A stretch of DNA of 64,000 nt from Megascapheus bottae (Eukaryota; Chordata; Mammalia; Rodentia; Geomyidae). Below are positions 27,306 through 42,330 of the stretch, piece after piece; the stretch's first letter is position 1; every line of letters begins with the position of its first letter. The stretch spans positions 1 through 64,000 of the forward strand of contig JANJXV010001802.1 of assembly GCA_024803745.1 (NCBI GenBank). Direction: 5' to 3'. The position numbers and the translations under genes were made by a program. The notes beneath the pieces are model-generated. The model worked only from the letters and a program-made list of their open reading frames with translations. It was not told the origin of the DNA and ran no database searches.

Positions 27306-30300
27306 GCATGACTTCACACACCTCCATTCTATGAGTTCACAAACCTCCATTCTATGAGTTCACACACCTCCATTTTGACTTCACACACCTCCATTCTGTG
27401 ACTTCACACACCTCCATTCTGTGACTTCACACACCTCCATTCTATGACTTCACACACCTACATTCTGTGACTTCACACACCTCCATTCTGTTACTTCACA
27501 CACCTCCATTTTCACTTCACACACTTCCATTCTTTGAATTCACACACCTCCATTCTGTGACTTCACACACATTAACAGTGTTTGACTTCACACACCTCTA
27601 TTTTTGGACTTCACACACCTCCATTCCATGACTTCACACATCTCCATATTATGAGTTCGCACTCCTCCATTTTGACTGCACACATCTCCATTCTATGACT
27701 TCACACACCTTCATTCTACTTCAGAAACATCCGTTCTATGACTTCACACACCTCCAATCTATGATTTCACAAACCTCCATTCTGTGACTTCACACACCTC
27801 CATTCTGAGTTCACACACCTCAATTCTGTGACTTCACACACCTCAATTCTGGCTTCACACACCTCCATTCTATGACTTCACACACTTCCATTCTATGACT
27901 TCACACACCTCCATTCTTTGACTTCATAAACCTCCATTGTGAGTTCACACACCTCCATTCTGTGACTTCACACACCTCCATTCTTTGACTTCACACACCT
28001 CCATTCTGTGACTTCACACACCTCCATTCTATGACTTCACACACCTCCATTCTATGAATTCACACATCTCCATTCTGTGACTTCACACAACTCCATTCTT
28101 TGACTTCCCACACATTAATTGTGGGACTACACACACCTCCATTCTGAGTTCACACAACTCCGTTCTGTGACTTAACACACCTTCATTCCGTGACTTCACA
28201 CACCTTCATTCTATGATTTCACACACCTCCATTCTATGACTTCACACACCTCCATTCTAAGACTTCACACACCTATATTCTTTGACTTCGCACACCTCCA
28301 TTCTTTGACTTCACACACCTCCGTTTGAGTTCACACACCTACATTCTGTGACTTCACACACCTCCATTTGTGACGTTACACACCACCATTTTGACTTCAC
28401 ACACCTCCATTCTGTGACTTCACACACCTCCATTCTGTGACTTCACACACCTCCAATTTGACTTCACACACTTCCATTCTGTTACTTCACACACCTCCAT
28501 TCTGTGACTTCGCACACCTCCATTGTTTGACTTCACACACCTCCATTCTTTGACTTCACACACCTCCATTCCATGACTTCACACAACTCTACTCTATCAG
28601 TTCACACCCATCCATTCTGTGAGTTCACACACCACCATTTTGACTTCACACACCTCCATTCTATGACTTCACACACCTACATTCTTACTTCAGGAACATC
28701 CATTGTATGAATTCACCCACCTCCATTCTATGACTTCACAAACCTCCATTGTACGACTTCACACACCTCCATTCTATGACTTCACACACCTACCTTCTAT
28801 GACTTCACACACCTCCATTCTTTGACATCACACACCTCCATTCTATGAGTTCACACACCTCCATTTGTGACTCTACACACCACCTTTTTGACTTCACAAA
28901 CCTCCATTCTGTGATTTCACACACCTCCATTCTGGGACTTCACACACCTTATTATTTGACTTCACACACCTCCATTCTTTGACTTCACACACCTCCATTC
29001 CATGAGTTCACACACCTCCATTCTATGACTTCACCCACCTCCATTCTATGACTTCAAACACCTTCATTCTTACTTCAGAAACATCCATTCTATGACTTCA
29101 CGCACCTCCATTCTATGACTTCACAAATCTCCGTTCTGTGTCATCACACACCTCCATTCTGAGTTCACACACCTTCATTCTCTGAGTTCACACACCTCCA
29201 TTCTGTGACTTAACACACCTGCAATCTATGACTTCACACACCTCCATTCTGTGACTTAACACACCTGCAATCTATGACTTCACAGACCTCCATTCTGTGA
29301 CTTCACACACCTTTATTGTTTGACTTCACACACCTACATTCTGTGACTTCACACACCTCCATTGTGAGTTCACACTCCTTCATTCTGTGACTTCACACAC
29401 CTCCATTCTGTGACTTCACACACCTCCATTCTGTGACTTCACACACCTACATTCTATGACTTCATACACCTCCATTCTGTGACTTCACACACCTCCATTC
29501 TGTGACTTCACACACCTCCATCTTGACTTCACACACTTCCATTCTTTGACTTCACACACCTCCATTCTGTGACTTCACACACCACCATTTTTTGACTTCA
29601 CACACCTCCATTTTTGGACTTCACGCACCTCCATTCCATGACTTCACACATCTCCATTTTATGAGTTCACACACCTCCATTTTGACTTCACACACCTCCA
29701 TTCTATGACTTCACACACCTTCATTCTACTTCAGAAACATCCATTCTATGACTTCACACACCTCTATTCTATGACTTCACACACCTCCATTCTTTGACTT
29801 CACACACCTCCATTCTATGAGTTCACACACCTCCATTTGTGACTCTACACACCACTTTTTGACTTCACACACCTCCATTCTGTGATTTCACACACCTCCA
29901 TTCTATGAGTTCACACACCTTCATTTTGACTTCACACACCTCCATTCTTTGACTTCACACACCTCCATTCTATGAGTTCACACACCTCCATTCTATGAGT
30001 TCACACACCTCCATTTTGACTTCACACACCTCCATTCTTTGACTTCACACACCTCCATTCTATGAGTTCACACACCTCCATTTGTGACTCAACACACCAC
30101 CTTTTTGACTTCACACACCTCCATTGTGTTACTTCACACACCTCCATTTTGACTTCACACACTTCCTTTCTTTGAATTCACCCACCTCCATTCTGTGACT
30201 TCACACACATTAACATTGTTTGACTTCACACACCTCTATTTTTGGAATTCACACACCTCCATTCCATGACTTCACACATCTCCCTTTTATGAGTTCGCAC

Positions 30301-31855
30301 ACCTCCATTTTGACTTCACACACCTCCATTCTATGACTTCACACACCTTCATTCTACTTCAGAAACATCCGTTCTATGACTTCACACACCTCCATTCTAT
30401 GATTTCACAAACCTCCATTCTGTGACTTCACACACCTCCATTCTGAGTTCACACACCTCAATTCTGTGACTTCACACACCTCAATTCTGGCTTCACACAC
30501 CTCCATTCTATGACTTCACACACTTCCATTCTATGACTTCACACAGCTCCATTCTTTGACTTCACACACCTCCATTGTGAGTTCACACACCTCCATTCTG
30601 TGACTTCACACACCTCCATTCTTTGACTTCACACACCTCCATTCTGTGACTTCACACACCTCCATTCTATGACTTCACACACCTCCATTCTATGAATTCA
30701 CACATGTCCATTCTGTGACTTCACACAACTCCATTCTATGACTTCCCACACCTCCATTCTGGGACGTCACACACCTCCATTCTGAGTTACACACCTCCGT
30801 TCTGTGACTTAACACACCTTCATTCCGTGACTTCACACACCTTCATTCTATGATTTCACACACCTCCATTCTATGACTTCACACACCTCCATTCTATGAT
30901 TTCACACTCCTATATTCTTTGACTTCGCACACCTCCATTCTTTGACTTCACACACCTCCATTTTGACTTCACACACCTCCATTCTGTGACTTCACACACA
31001 TCCATTCTATGAGTTCACACACCTGCATTGTGACTTCACACACCTCCATTCTATGACTTCACACACCTCCAATCTGACTTCACAAACCTCCATTCTGACT
31101 TCACAAACATCAATTCTGTGACTTCACACACCTCCATTCTATGACTTCACACACCTCCATTGTGAGTTCACACACCTCCATTCTGACTTCACAAACATCA
31201 ATTCTGTGACTTCACACACATCCATTCTACGACTTCACACACCTCCATTCTATGACTTCACAAACCTAAATTCGGACTTCACACACCTCCATTCTGACTT
31301 CACAAACATTAATTCTGTGACTTCACACACCTCCATTCTATGACTTCACACACCTCCATTGTGAGTTCACACACCTTCATTCTGTGACTTCACACACCTT
31401 TATTGTTTGATTTCACACAATGCATTCTTTGACTTCACACACGTTTATTCCATGACTTCACACACCTCCATTCTATGAGTTCTCAGACCTCCATTCTATG
31501 AGTTCACACACATCCATTTTGACTTCATACACCTCCATTCTAAGACTTCACACACATTCATTCTTATTCAGAAACATCCATTCTATGACATCACACACCT
31601 CCATTCTATGACTTCACACACCTCCATTCTGTGACTTCACACACCTCCATTCCATGACTTCACACACCTCCATTCTTTGACTTCACACACCTCCATTCTA
31701 TGAGTTCACACACCTCCATTTGTGACTCTACACACCACATTTTTGACTTCACACATCTCCATTCTGTGCTTTCACACACCTCCATTCTGTGACTTTACAC
31801 ACCTTTATTGTTTGACTTCACACACCTCCATTCTTTGACTTCACACACCTCCATT
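27306..31855. repeat. Middle array M2, unit 1 (4,550 bp)
   Basis: Measured between GCATG variants at 27,306 and 31,856, this unit is 4,550 bp. That is 363 bp longer than the equivalent M1 interval (15,527-19,714, 4,187 bp). The extra material lies at about 28,000-28,365. It includes unusual units such as TTCCCACACATTAATTGTGG and CTCCGTTTGAGTTCAC. The left end still has the M1-type sequence GCATGACTTCAC. The right end has GCATGACTACAC, the hybrid junction described separately. Confidence 0.88.
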
Positions 31856-34800
31856 GCATGACTACACACACCTCCATTCTATGAGTTCACAAACCTCCAT
31901 TCTATGAGTTCACACACCTCCATTTTGACTTCAACACCTCCATTCTGTGACTTCACACACCTCCATTCTGTGACTTCACACACCTCCATTCTATGACTTC
32001 ACACACCTACATTCTGTGACTTCACACACCTCCATTCTGTTACTTCACACACCTCCATTTTGACTTCACACACTTCCATTCTTTGAATTCACACACCTCC
32101 ATTCTGTGACTTCACACAGATTAACATTGTTTGACTTCACACACCTCTATTTTTGGACTTCACACACCTCCATTCCATGACTTCACACATCTCCATTTTA
32201 TGAGTTCGCACACCTCCATTTTGACTTCACACACACCCATTCTATGACTTCACACACCTTCATTCTACTTCAGAAACATCCGTTCTATGACTTCACACAC
32301 CTCCATTCTATGATTTCACAAACCTCCATTCTGTGACTTCACACACCTCCATTCTGAGTTCACACACCTCAATTCTGTAACTTCACACACCTCAATTCTG
32401 GCTTCACACACCTCCATTCTATGACTTCACACACCTTCATTCTACTTCAGAAACATCCGTTCTATGACTTCACACACCTCCATTCTATGATTTCACAAAC
32501 CTCCATTCTGTGACTTCACACACCTCCATTCTGAGTTCACACACCTCAATTCTGTGACTTCACACACCTCAATTCTGGCTTCACACACCTCCATTCTATG
32601 ACTTCACACACTTCCATTCTATGACTTCACACACCTCCATTCTTTGACTTCACACACCTCCATTGTGAGTTCACACACCTCCATTCTGTGACTTCACACA
32701 TCTTCATTCTTTGACTTCACACACCTCCATTCTGTGACTTCACACACCTCCATTCTATGACTTCACACACCTCCATTCTAAGACTTCACACACCTATATT
32801 CTTTGACTTCGCACACCTCCATTCTTTGACTTCACAAACCTCCGTTTGAGTTCACACACCTACATTCTGTGACTTCACACACCTCCATTTGTGACGTTAC
32901 ACACCACCATTTTGACTTCACACACCTCCATTCTGTGACTTCACACACCTCCATTCTGTGACTTCACACACCTCCAATTTGACTTCACACACTTCCATTC
33001 TGTTACTTCACACACCTCCATTCTGTGACTTCGCACACCTCCATTGTTTGACTTCACACACCTCCATTCTTTGACTTCACACACCTCCATTCCATGACTT
33101 CACACAACTCTACTCTATCAGTTCACACCCATCCATTCTGTGAGTTCACACACCACCATTTTGACTTCACACACCTCCATTCTATGACTTCATACACCTA
33201 CATTCTTACTTCAGGAACATCCATTGTATGAATTCACCCACCTCCATTCTATGACTTCACAAACCTCCATTGTACGACTTCACACACCTCCATTCTATGA
33301 CTTCACACACCTACCTTCTATGACTTCACACACCTCCATTCTTTGACATCACACACCTCCATTCTATGAGTTCACACACCTCCATTTGTGACTCTACACA
33401 CCACCTTTTTGACTTCACAAACCTCCATTCTGTGATTTCACACACCTCCATTCTGGGACTTCACACACCTTATTATTTGACTTCACACACCTCCATTCTT
33501 TGACTTCACACACCTCCATTCCATGAGTTCACACACCTCCATTCTATGACTTCACCCACCTCCATTCTATGACTTCAAACACCTTCATTCTTACTTCAGA
33601 AACATCCATTCTATGACTTCACGCACCTCCATTCTATGACTTCACAAATCTCCGTTCTGTGACATCACACACCTCCATTCTGAGTTCACACACCTTCATT
33701 CTCTGAGTTCACACACCTCCATTCTGTGACTTAACACACCTGCAATCTATGACTTCACACACCTCCATTCTGTGACTTAACACACCTGCAATCTATGACT
33801 TCACAGACCTCCATTCTGTGACTTCACACACCTTTATTGTTTGACTTCACACACCTACATTCTGTGACTTCACACACCTCCATTGTGAGTTCACACTCCT
33901 TCATTCTGTGACTTCACACACCTCCATTCTGTGACTTCACACACCTCCATTCTGTGACTTCACACACCTACATTCTATGACTTCATACACCTCCATTCTG
34001 TGACTTCACACACCTCCATTCTGTGACTTCACACACCTCCATCTTGACTTCACACACTTCCATTCTTTGACTTCACACACCTCCATTCTGTGACTTCACA
34101 CACCACCATTTTTTGACTTCACACACCTCCATTTTTGGACTTCACGCACCTCCATTCCATGACTTCACACATCTCCATTTTATGAGTTCACACACCTCCA
34201 TTTTGACTTCACACACCTCCATTCTATGACTTCACACACCTTCATTCTACTTCAGAAACATCCATTCTATGACTTCACACACCTCTATTCTATGACTTCA
34301 CACACCTCCATTCTTTGACTTCACACACCTCCATTCTATGAGTTCACACACCTCCATTTGTGACTCTACACACCACTTTTTGACTTCACACACCTCCATT
34401 CTGTGATTTCACACACCTCCATTCTATGAGTTCACACACCTTCATTTTGACTTCACACACCTCCATTCTTTGACTTCACACACCTCCATTCTATGAGTTC
34501 ACACACCTCCATTCTATGAGTTCACACACCTCCATTTTGACTTCACACACCTCCATTCTTTGACTTCACACACCTCCATTCTATGAGTTCACACACCTCC
34601 ATTTGTGACTCAACACACCACCTTTTTGACTTCACACACCTCCATTGTGTTACTTCACACACCTCCATTTTGACTTCACACACTTCCTTTCTTTGAATTC
34701 ACCCACCTCCATTCTGTGACTTCACACACATTAACATTGTTTGACTTCACACACCTCTATTTTTGGACTTCACACACCTCCATTCCATGACTTCACACAT

Positions 34801-36376
34801 CTCCCTTTTATGAGTTCGCACACCTCCATTTTGACTTCACACACCTCCATTCTATGACTTCACACACCTTCATTCTACTTCAGAAACATCTGTTCTATGA
34901 CTTCACACACCTCCATTCTATGATTTCACAAACCTCCATTCTGTGACTTCACACACCTCCATTCTGAGTTCACACACCTCAATTCTGTGACTTCACACAC
35001 CTCAATTCTGGCTTCACACACCTCCATTCTATGACTTCACACACTTCCATTCTATGACTTCACACAGCTCCATTCTTTGACTTCACACACCTCCATTGTG
35101 AGTTCACACACCTCCATTCTGTGACTTCACACACCTCCATTCTTTGACTTCACACACCTCCATTCTGTGACTTCACACACCTCCATTCTATGACTTCACA
35201 CACCTCCATTCTATGAATTCACACATGTCCATTCTGTGACTTCACACAACTCCATTCTATGACTTCCCACACCTCCATTCTGGGACGTCACACACCTCCA
35301 TTCTGAGTTACACACCTCCGTTCTGTGACTTAACACACCTTCATTCCGTGACTTCACACACCTTCATTCTATGATTTCACACACCTCCATTCTATGACTT
35401 CACACACCTCCATTCTATGATTTCACACTCCTATATTCTTTGACTTCGCACACCTCCATTCTTTGACTTCACACACCTCCATTTTGACTTCACACACCTC
35501 CATTCTGTGACTTCACACACATCCATTCTATGAGTTCACACACCTGCATTGTGACTTCACACACCTCCATTCTATGACTTCACACACCTCCAATCTGACT
35601 TCACAAACCTCCATTCTGACTTCACAAACATCAATTCTGTGACTTCACACACCTCCATTCTATGACTTCACACACCTCCATTGTGAGTTCACACACCTCC
35701 ATTCTGACTTCACAAACATCAATTCTGTGACTTCACACACATCCATTCTACGACTTCACACACCTCCATTCTATGACTTCACAAACCTAAATTCGGACTT
35801 CACACACCTCCATTCTGACTTCACAAACATTAATTCTGTGACTTCACACACCTCCATTCTATGACTTCACACACCTCCATTGTGAGTTCACACACCTTCA
35901 TTCTGTGACTTCACACACCTTTATTGTTTGATTTCACACAATGCATTCTTTGACTTCACACACGTTTATTCCATGACTTCACACACCTCCATTCTATGAG
36001 TTCTCAGACCTCCATTCTATGAGTTCACACACATCCATTTTGACTTCATACACCTCCATTCTAAGACTTCACACACATTCATTCTTATTCAGAAACATCC
36101 ATTCTATGACATCACACACCTCCATTCTATGACTTCACACACCTCCATTCTGTGACTTCACACACCTCCATTCCATGACTTCACACACCTCCATTCTTTG
36201 ACTTCACACACCTCCATTCTATGAGTTCACACACCTCCATTTGTGACTCTACACACCACATTTTTGACTTCACACATCTCCATTCTGTGCTTTCACACAC
36301 CTCCATTCTGTGACTTTACACACCTTTATTGTTTGACTTCACACACCTCCATTCTTTGACTTCACACACCTCCATT
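31856..36376. repeat. Middle array M2, unit 2 (4,521 bp)
   Basis: Anchors are exactly 4,521 bp apart: GCATGACTACAC at 31,856 and 36,377, TTAACATTG at 32,121 and 36,642 and again at 34,731 and 39,252, and CTCTACTCTATCAG at 33,108 and 37,629. Compared with unit 1 it gains a local 177-bp tandem duplication. It loses about 204 bp of the extra segment and 2 bp in TTCAACACCTCC (31,93x), giving a net change of -29 bp. Identity to unit 3 appears very high by eye. Confidence 0.93.
32255..32610. repeat. 177-bp local tandem duplication inside M2 unit
   Basis: TTCTACTTCAGAAACATCCG occurs at 32,263 and 32,440, 177 bp apart, followed both times by TATGATTTCACAAACC and CAATTCTGGCTTCAC in the same order. 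The two halves differ at one diagnostic base: CTGTAACTTC in the first and CTGTGACTTC in the second. The same pair is present in the later M2 units (about 36,780-37,130 and 41,165-41,515) but not in M1. It therefore arose before M2 was amplified. Confidence 0.9.
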
Positions 36377-39300
36377 GCATGACTACACACACCTCCATTC
36401 TATGAGTTCACAAACCTCCATTCTATGAGTTCACACACCTCCATTTTGACTTCAACACCTCCATTCTGTGACTTCACACACCTCCATTCTGTGACTTCAC
36501 ACACCTCCATTCTATGACTTCACACACCTACATTCTGTGACTTCACACACCTCCATTCTGTTACTTCACACACCTCCATTTTGACTTCACACACTTCCAT
36601 TCTTTGAATTCACACACCTCCATTCTGTGACTTCACACAGATTAACATTGTTTGACTTCACACACCTCTATTTTTGGACTTCACACACCTCCATTCCATG
36701 ACTTCACACATCTCCATTTTATGAGTTCGCACACCTCCATTTTGACTTCACACACACCCATTCTATGACTTCACACACCTTCATTCTACTTCAGAAACAT
36801 CCGTTCTATGACTTCACACACCTCCATTCTATGATTTCACAAACCTCCATTCTGTGACTTCACACACCTCCATTCTGAGTTCACACACCTCAATTCTGTA
36901 ACTTCACACACCTCAATTCTGGCTTCACACACCTCCATTCTATGACTTCACACACCTTCATTCTACTTCAGAAACATCCGTTCTATGACTTCACACACCT
37001 CCATTCTATGATTTCACAAACCTCCATTCTGTGACTTCACACACCTCCATTCCGAGTTCACACACCTCAATTCTGTGACTTCACACACCTCAATTCTGGC
37101 TTCACACACCTCCATTCTATGACTTCACACACTTCCATTCTATGACTTCACACACCTCCATTCTTTGACTTCACACACCTCCATTGTGAGTTCACACACC
37201 TCCATTCTGTGACTTCACACATCTTCATTCTTTGACTTCACACACCTCCATTCTGTGACTTCACACACCTCCATTCTATGACTTCACACACCTCCATTCT
37301 AAGACTTCACACACCTATATTCTTTGACTTCGCACACCTCCATTCTTTGACTTCACAAACCTCCGTTTGAGTTCACACACCTACATTCTGTGACTTCACA
37401 CACCTCCATTTGTGACGTTACACACCACCATTTTGACTTCACACACCTCCATTCTGTGACTTCACACACCTCCATTCTGTGACTTCACACACCTCCAATT
37501 TGACTTCACACACTTCCATTCTGTTACTTCACACACCTCCATTCTGTGACTTCGCACACCTCCATTGTTTGACTTCACACACCTCCATTCTTTGACTTCA
37601 CACACCTCCATTCCATGACTTCACACAACTCTACTCTATCAGTTCACACCCATCCATTCTGTGAGTTCACACACCACCATTTTGACTTCACACACCTCCA
37701 TTCTATGACTTCATACACCTACATTCTTACTTCAGGAACATCCATTGTATGAATTCACCCACCTCCATTCTATGACTTCACAAACCTCCATTGTACGACT
37801 TCACACACCTCCATTCTATGACTTCACACACCTACCTTCTATGACTTCACACACCTCCATTCTTTGACATCACACACCTCCATTCTATGAGTTCACACAC
37901 CTCCATTTGTGACTCTACACACCACCTTTTTGACTTCACAAACCTCCATTCTGTGATTTCACACACCTCCATTCTGGGACTTCACACACCTTATTATTTG
38001 ACTTCACACACCTCCATTCTTTGACTTCACACACCTCCATTCCATGAGTTCACACACCTCCATTCTATGACTTCACCCACCTCCATTCTATGACTTCAAA
38101 CACCTTCATTCTTACTTCAGAAACATCCATTCTATGACTTCACGCACCTCCATTCTATGACTTCACAAATCTCCGTTCTGTGACATCACACACCTCCATT
38201 CTGAGTTCACACACCTTCATTCTCTGAGTTCACACACCTCCATTCTGTGACTTAACACACCTGCAATCTATGACTTCACACACCTCCATTCTGTGACTTA
38301 ACACACCTGCAATCTATGACTTCACAGACCTCCATTCTGTGACTTCACACACCTTTATTGTTTGACTTCACACACCTACATTCTGTGACTTCACACACCT
38401 CCATTGTGAGTTCACACTCCTTCATTCTGTGACTTCACACACCTCCATTCTGTGACTTCACACATCTCCATTCTGTGACTTCACACACCTACATTCTATG
38501 ACTTCATACACCTCCATAATGTGACTTCACACACCTCCATTCTGTGACTTCACACACCTCCATCTTGACTTCACACACTTCCATTCTTTGACTTCACACA
38601 CCTCCATTCTGTGACTTCACACACCACCATTTTTTGACTTCACACACCTCCATTTTTGGACTTCACGCACCTCCATTCCATGACTTCACACATCTCCATT
38701 TTATGAGTTCACACACCTCCATTTTGACTTCACACACCTCCATTCTATGACTTCACACACCTTCATTCTACTTCAGAAACATCCATTCTATGACTTCACA
38801 CACCTCTATTCTATGACTTCACACACCTCCATTCTTTGACTTCACACACCTCCATTCTATGAGTTCACACACCTCCATTTGTGACTCTACACACCACTTT
38901 TTGACTTCACACACCTCCATTCTGTGATTTCACACACCTCCATTCTATGAGTTCACACACCTTCATTTTGACTTCACACACCTCCATTCTTTGACTTCAC
39001 ACACCTCCATTCTATGAGTTCACACACCTCCATTCTATGAGTTCACACACCTCCATTTTGACTTCACACACCTCCATTCTTTGACTTCACACACCTCCAT
39101 TCTATGAGTTCACACACCTCCATTTGTGACTCAACACACCACCTTTTTGACTTCACACACCTCCATTGTGTTACTTCACACACCTCCATTTTGACTTCAC
39201 ACACTTCCTTTCTTTGAATTCACCCACCTCCATTCTGTGACTTCACACACATTAACATTGTTTGACTTCACACACCTCTATTTTTGGACTTCACACACCT

Positions 39301-40763
39301 CCATTCCATGACTTCACACATCTCCCTTTTATGAGTTCGCACACCTCCATTTTCACTTCACACACCTCCATTCTATGACTTCACACACCTTCATTCTACT
39401 TCAGAAACATCCGTTCTATGACTTCACAAACCTCCATTCTATGATTTCACAAACCTCCATTCTGTGACTTCACACACCTCCATTGTGAGTTCACACACCT
39501 CCATTCTGTGACTTTACACACCTCCATTCTTTGACTTCACACACCTCCATTCTGTGACTTCACACACCTCCATTCTATGACTTCACACACCTCCATTCTA
39601 TGAATTCACACATGTCCATTCTGTGACTTCACACAACTCCATTCTATGACTTCCCACACCTCCATTCTGGGACGTCACACACCTCCATTCTGAGTTACAC
39701 ACCTCCGTTCTGTGACTTAACACACCTTCATTCCGTGACTTCACACACCTTCATTCTATGATTTCACACACCTCCATTCTATGACTTCACACACCTCCAT
39801 TCTATGATTTCACACACCTATATTCTTTGACTTCGCACACCTCCATTCTTTGACTTCACACACCTCCATTTTGACTTCACACACCTCCATTCTGTGACTT
39901 CACACACATCCATTCTATGAGTTCACACACCTGCATTGTGACTTCACACACCTCCATTCTATGACTTCACACACCTCCAATCTGACTTCACAAACCTCCA
40001 TTCTGACTTCACAAACATCAATTCTGTGACTTCACACACCTCCATTCTATGACTTCACACACCTCCATTGTGAGTTCACACACCTCCATTCTGACTTCAC
40101 AAACATCAATTCTGTGACTTCACACACATCCATTCTACGACTTCACACACCTCCATTCTATGACTTCACAAACCTAAATTCGGACTTCACACACCTCCAT
40201 TCTGACTTCACAAACATTAATTCTGTGACTTCACACACCTCCATTCTATGACTTCACACACCTCCATTGTGAGTTCACACACCTTCATTCTGTGACTTCA
40301 CACACCTTTATTGTTTGATTTCACACAATGCATTCTTTGACTTCACACACGTTTATTCCATGACTTCACACACCTCCATTCTATGAGTTCTCAGACCTCC
40401 ATTCTATGAGTTCACACACATCCATTTTGACTTCATACACCTCCATTCTAAGACTTCACACACATTCATTCTTATTCAGAAACATCCATTCTATGACATC
40501 ACACACCTCCATTCTATGACTTCACACACCTCCATTCTGTGACTTCACACACCTCCATTCCATGACTTCACACACCTCCATTCTTTGACTTCACACACCT
40601 CCATTCTATGAGTTCACACACCTCCATTTGTGACTCTACACACCACATTTTTGACTTCACACATCTCCATTCTGTGATTTCACACACCTCCATTCTGTGA
40701 CTTTACACACCTTTATTGTTTGACTTCACACACCTCCATTCTTTGACTTCACACACCTCCATT
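36377..40763. repeat. Middle array M2, unit 3 (4,387 bp, internal 134-bp deletion)
   Basis: GCATGACTACAC at 36,377 and 40,764 gives 4,387 bp, 134 bp less than unit 2. The missing units fall at about 39,482. There the sequence passes directly from CACCTCC into ATTGTGAGTTCAC, skipping the TCAATTCTGGCTTCAC group that unit 2 has at about 34,970-35,090. Otherwise the unit matches unit 2, including the 177-bp local duplication. Confidence 0.92.
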
Positions 40764-42330
40764 GCATGACTACACACACCTCCATTCTATGAGTTCACAA
40801 ACCTCCATTCTATGAGTTCACACACCTCCATTTTGACTTCAACACCTCCATTCTGTGACTTCACACACCTCCATTCTGTGACTTCACACACCTCCATTCT
40901 ATGACTTCACACACCTACATTCTGTGACTTCACACACCTCCATTCTGTTACTTCACACACCTCCATTTTGACTTCACACACTTCCATTCTTTGAATTCAC
41001 ACACCTCCATTCTGTGACTTCACACAGATTAACATTGTTTGACTTCACACAGCTCTATTTTTGGACTTCACACACCTCCATTCCATGACTTCACACATCT
41101 CCATTTTATGAGTTCGCACACCTCCATTTTGACTTCACACACACCCATTCTATGACTTCACACACCTTCATTCTACTTCAGAAACATCCGTTCTATGACT
41201 TCACACACCTCCATTCTATGATTTCACAAACCTCCATTCTGTGACTTCACACACCTCCATTCTGAGTTCACACACCTCAATTCTGTAACTTCACACACCT
41301 CAATTCTGGCTTCACACACCTCCATTCTATGACTTCACACACCTTCATTCTACTTCAGAAACATCCGTTCTATGACTTCACACACCTCCATTCTATGATT
41401 TCACAAACCTCCATTCTGTGACTTCACACACCTCCATTCTGAGTTCACACACCTCAATTCTGTGACTTCACACACCTCAATTCTGGCTTCACACACCTCC
41501 ATTCTATGACTTCACACACTTCCATTCTATGACTTCACACACCTCCATTCTTTGACTTCACACACCTCCATTGTGAGTTCACACACCTCCATTCTGTGAC
41601 TTCACACATCTTCATTCTTTGACTTCACACACCTCCATTCTGTGACTTCACACACCTCCATTCTATGACTTCACACACCTCCATTCTATGAATTCACACA
41701 TCTCCATTCTGTGACATCACACAACTCCATTCTATGACTTCCCACACCTCCATTCTGGGACTTCACACACCTCCATTCTGAGTTCACACACCTCCGTTCT
41801 GTGACTTAACACACCTTCATTCCGTGACTTCACACACCTTCATTCTATGATTTCGCACACCTCTGTTCTATGACTTCACACACATCCATTCTATGATTTC
41901 ACACACCTATATTCTTTGACTTCGCACACCTCCATTCTTTGACTTCACACACCTCCATTTTTAGTTCACACACCTCCATTCTTTGACTTCACACACCTCC
42001 ATTCTATGAGTTCACACACCTGCATTGTGACTTCACACACCTCCATTCTATGACTTCACACACCTCCAATCTGACTTCACAAACCTCCATTCTGACTTCA
42101 CAAACATCAATTCTGTGACTTAACACACCTCCATTCTTTGACTTCACACACCTCCATTTTGAGTTCACACACCTCCATTCTGTGACTTCACACACCTCCA
42201 TTCTATGAGTTCACACACCTGCATTGTGACTTCACACACCTCCATTCTATGACTTCACACACCTCCAATCTGACTTCACAAACCTCCATTCTGATTCACA
42301 AACATCAATTCTGTGACTTCACACACCTCC
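40764..42330. repeat. Middle array M2, partial unit 4 and right edge of the middle array
   Basis: This follows the M2 unit through the 177-bp duplication to about 41,680. It then switches to a segment resembling 39,590-39,840 (CTATGAATTCACACATC onward) and continues to about 42,330. Near its end a 198-bp block is tandemly duplicated (42,004-42,201 and from 42,202): CCTGCATTGTGACTTC recurs 198 bp apart and is followed by CAATCTGACTTCACAAACC in both. From about 42,335 the sequence belongs to the families shared by L and R. Confidence 0.82.
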
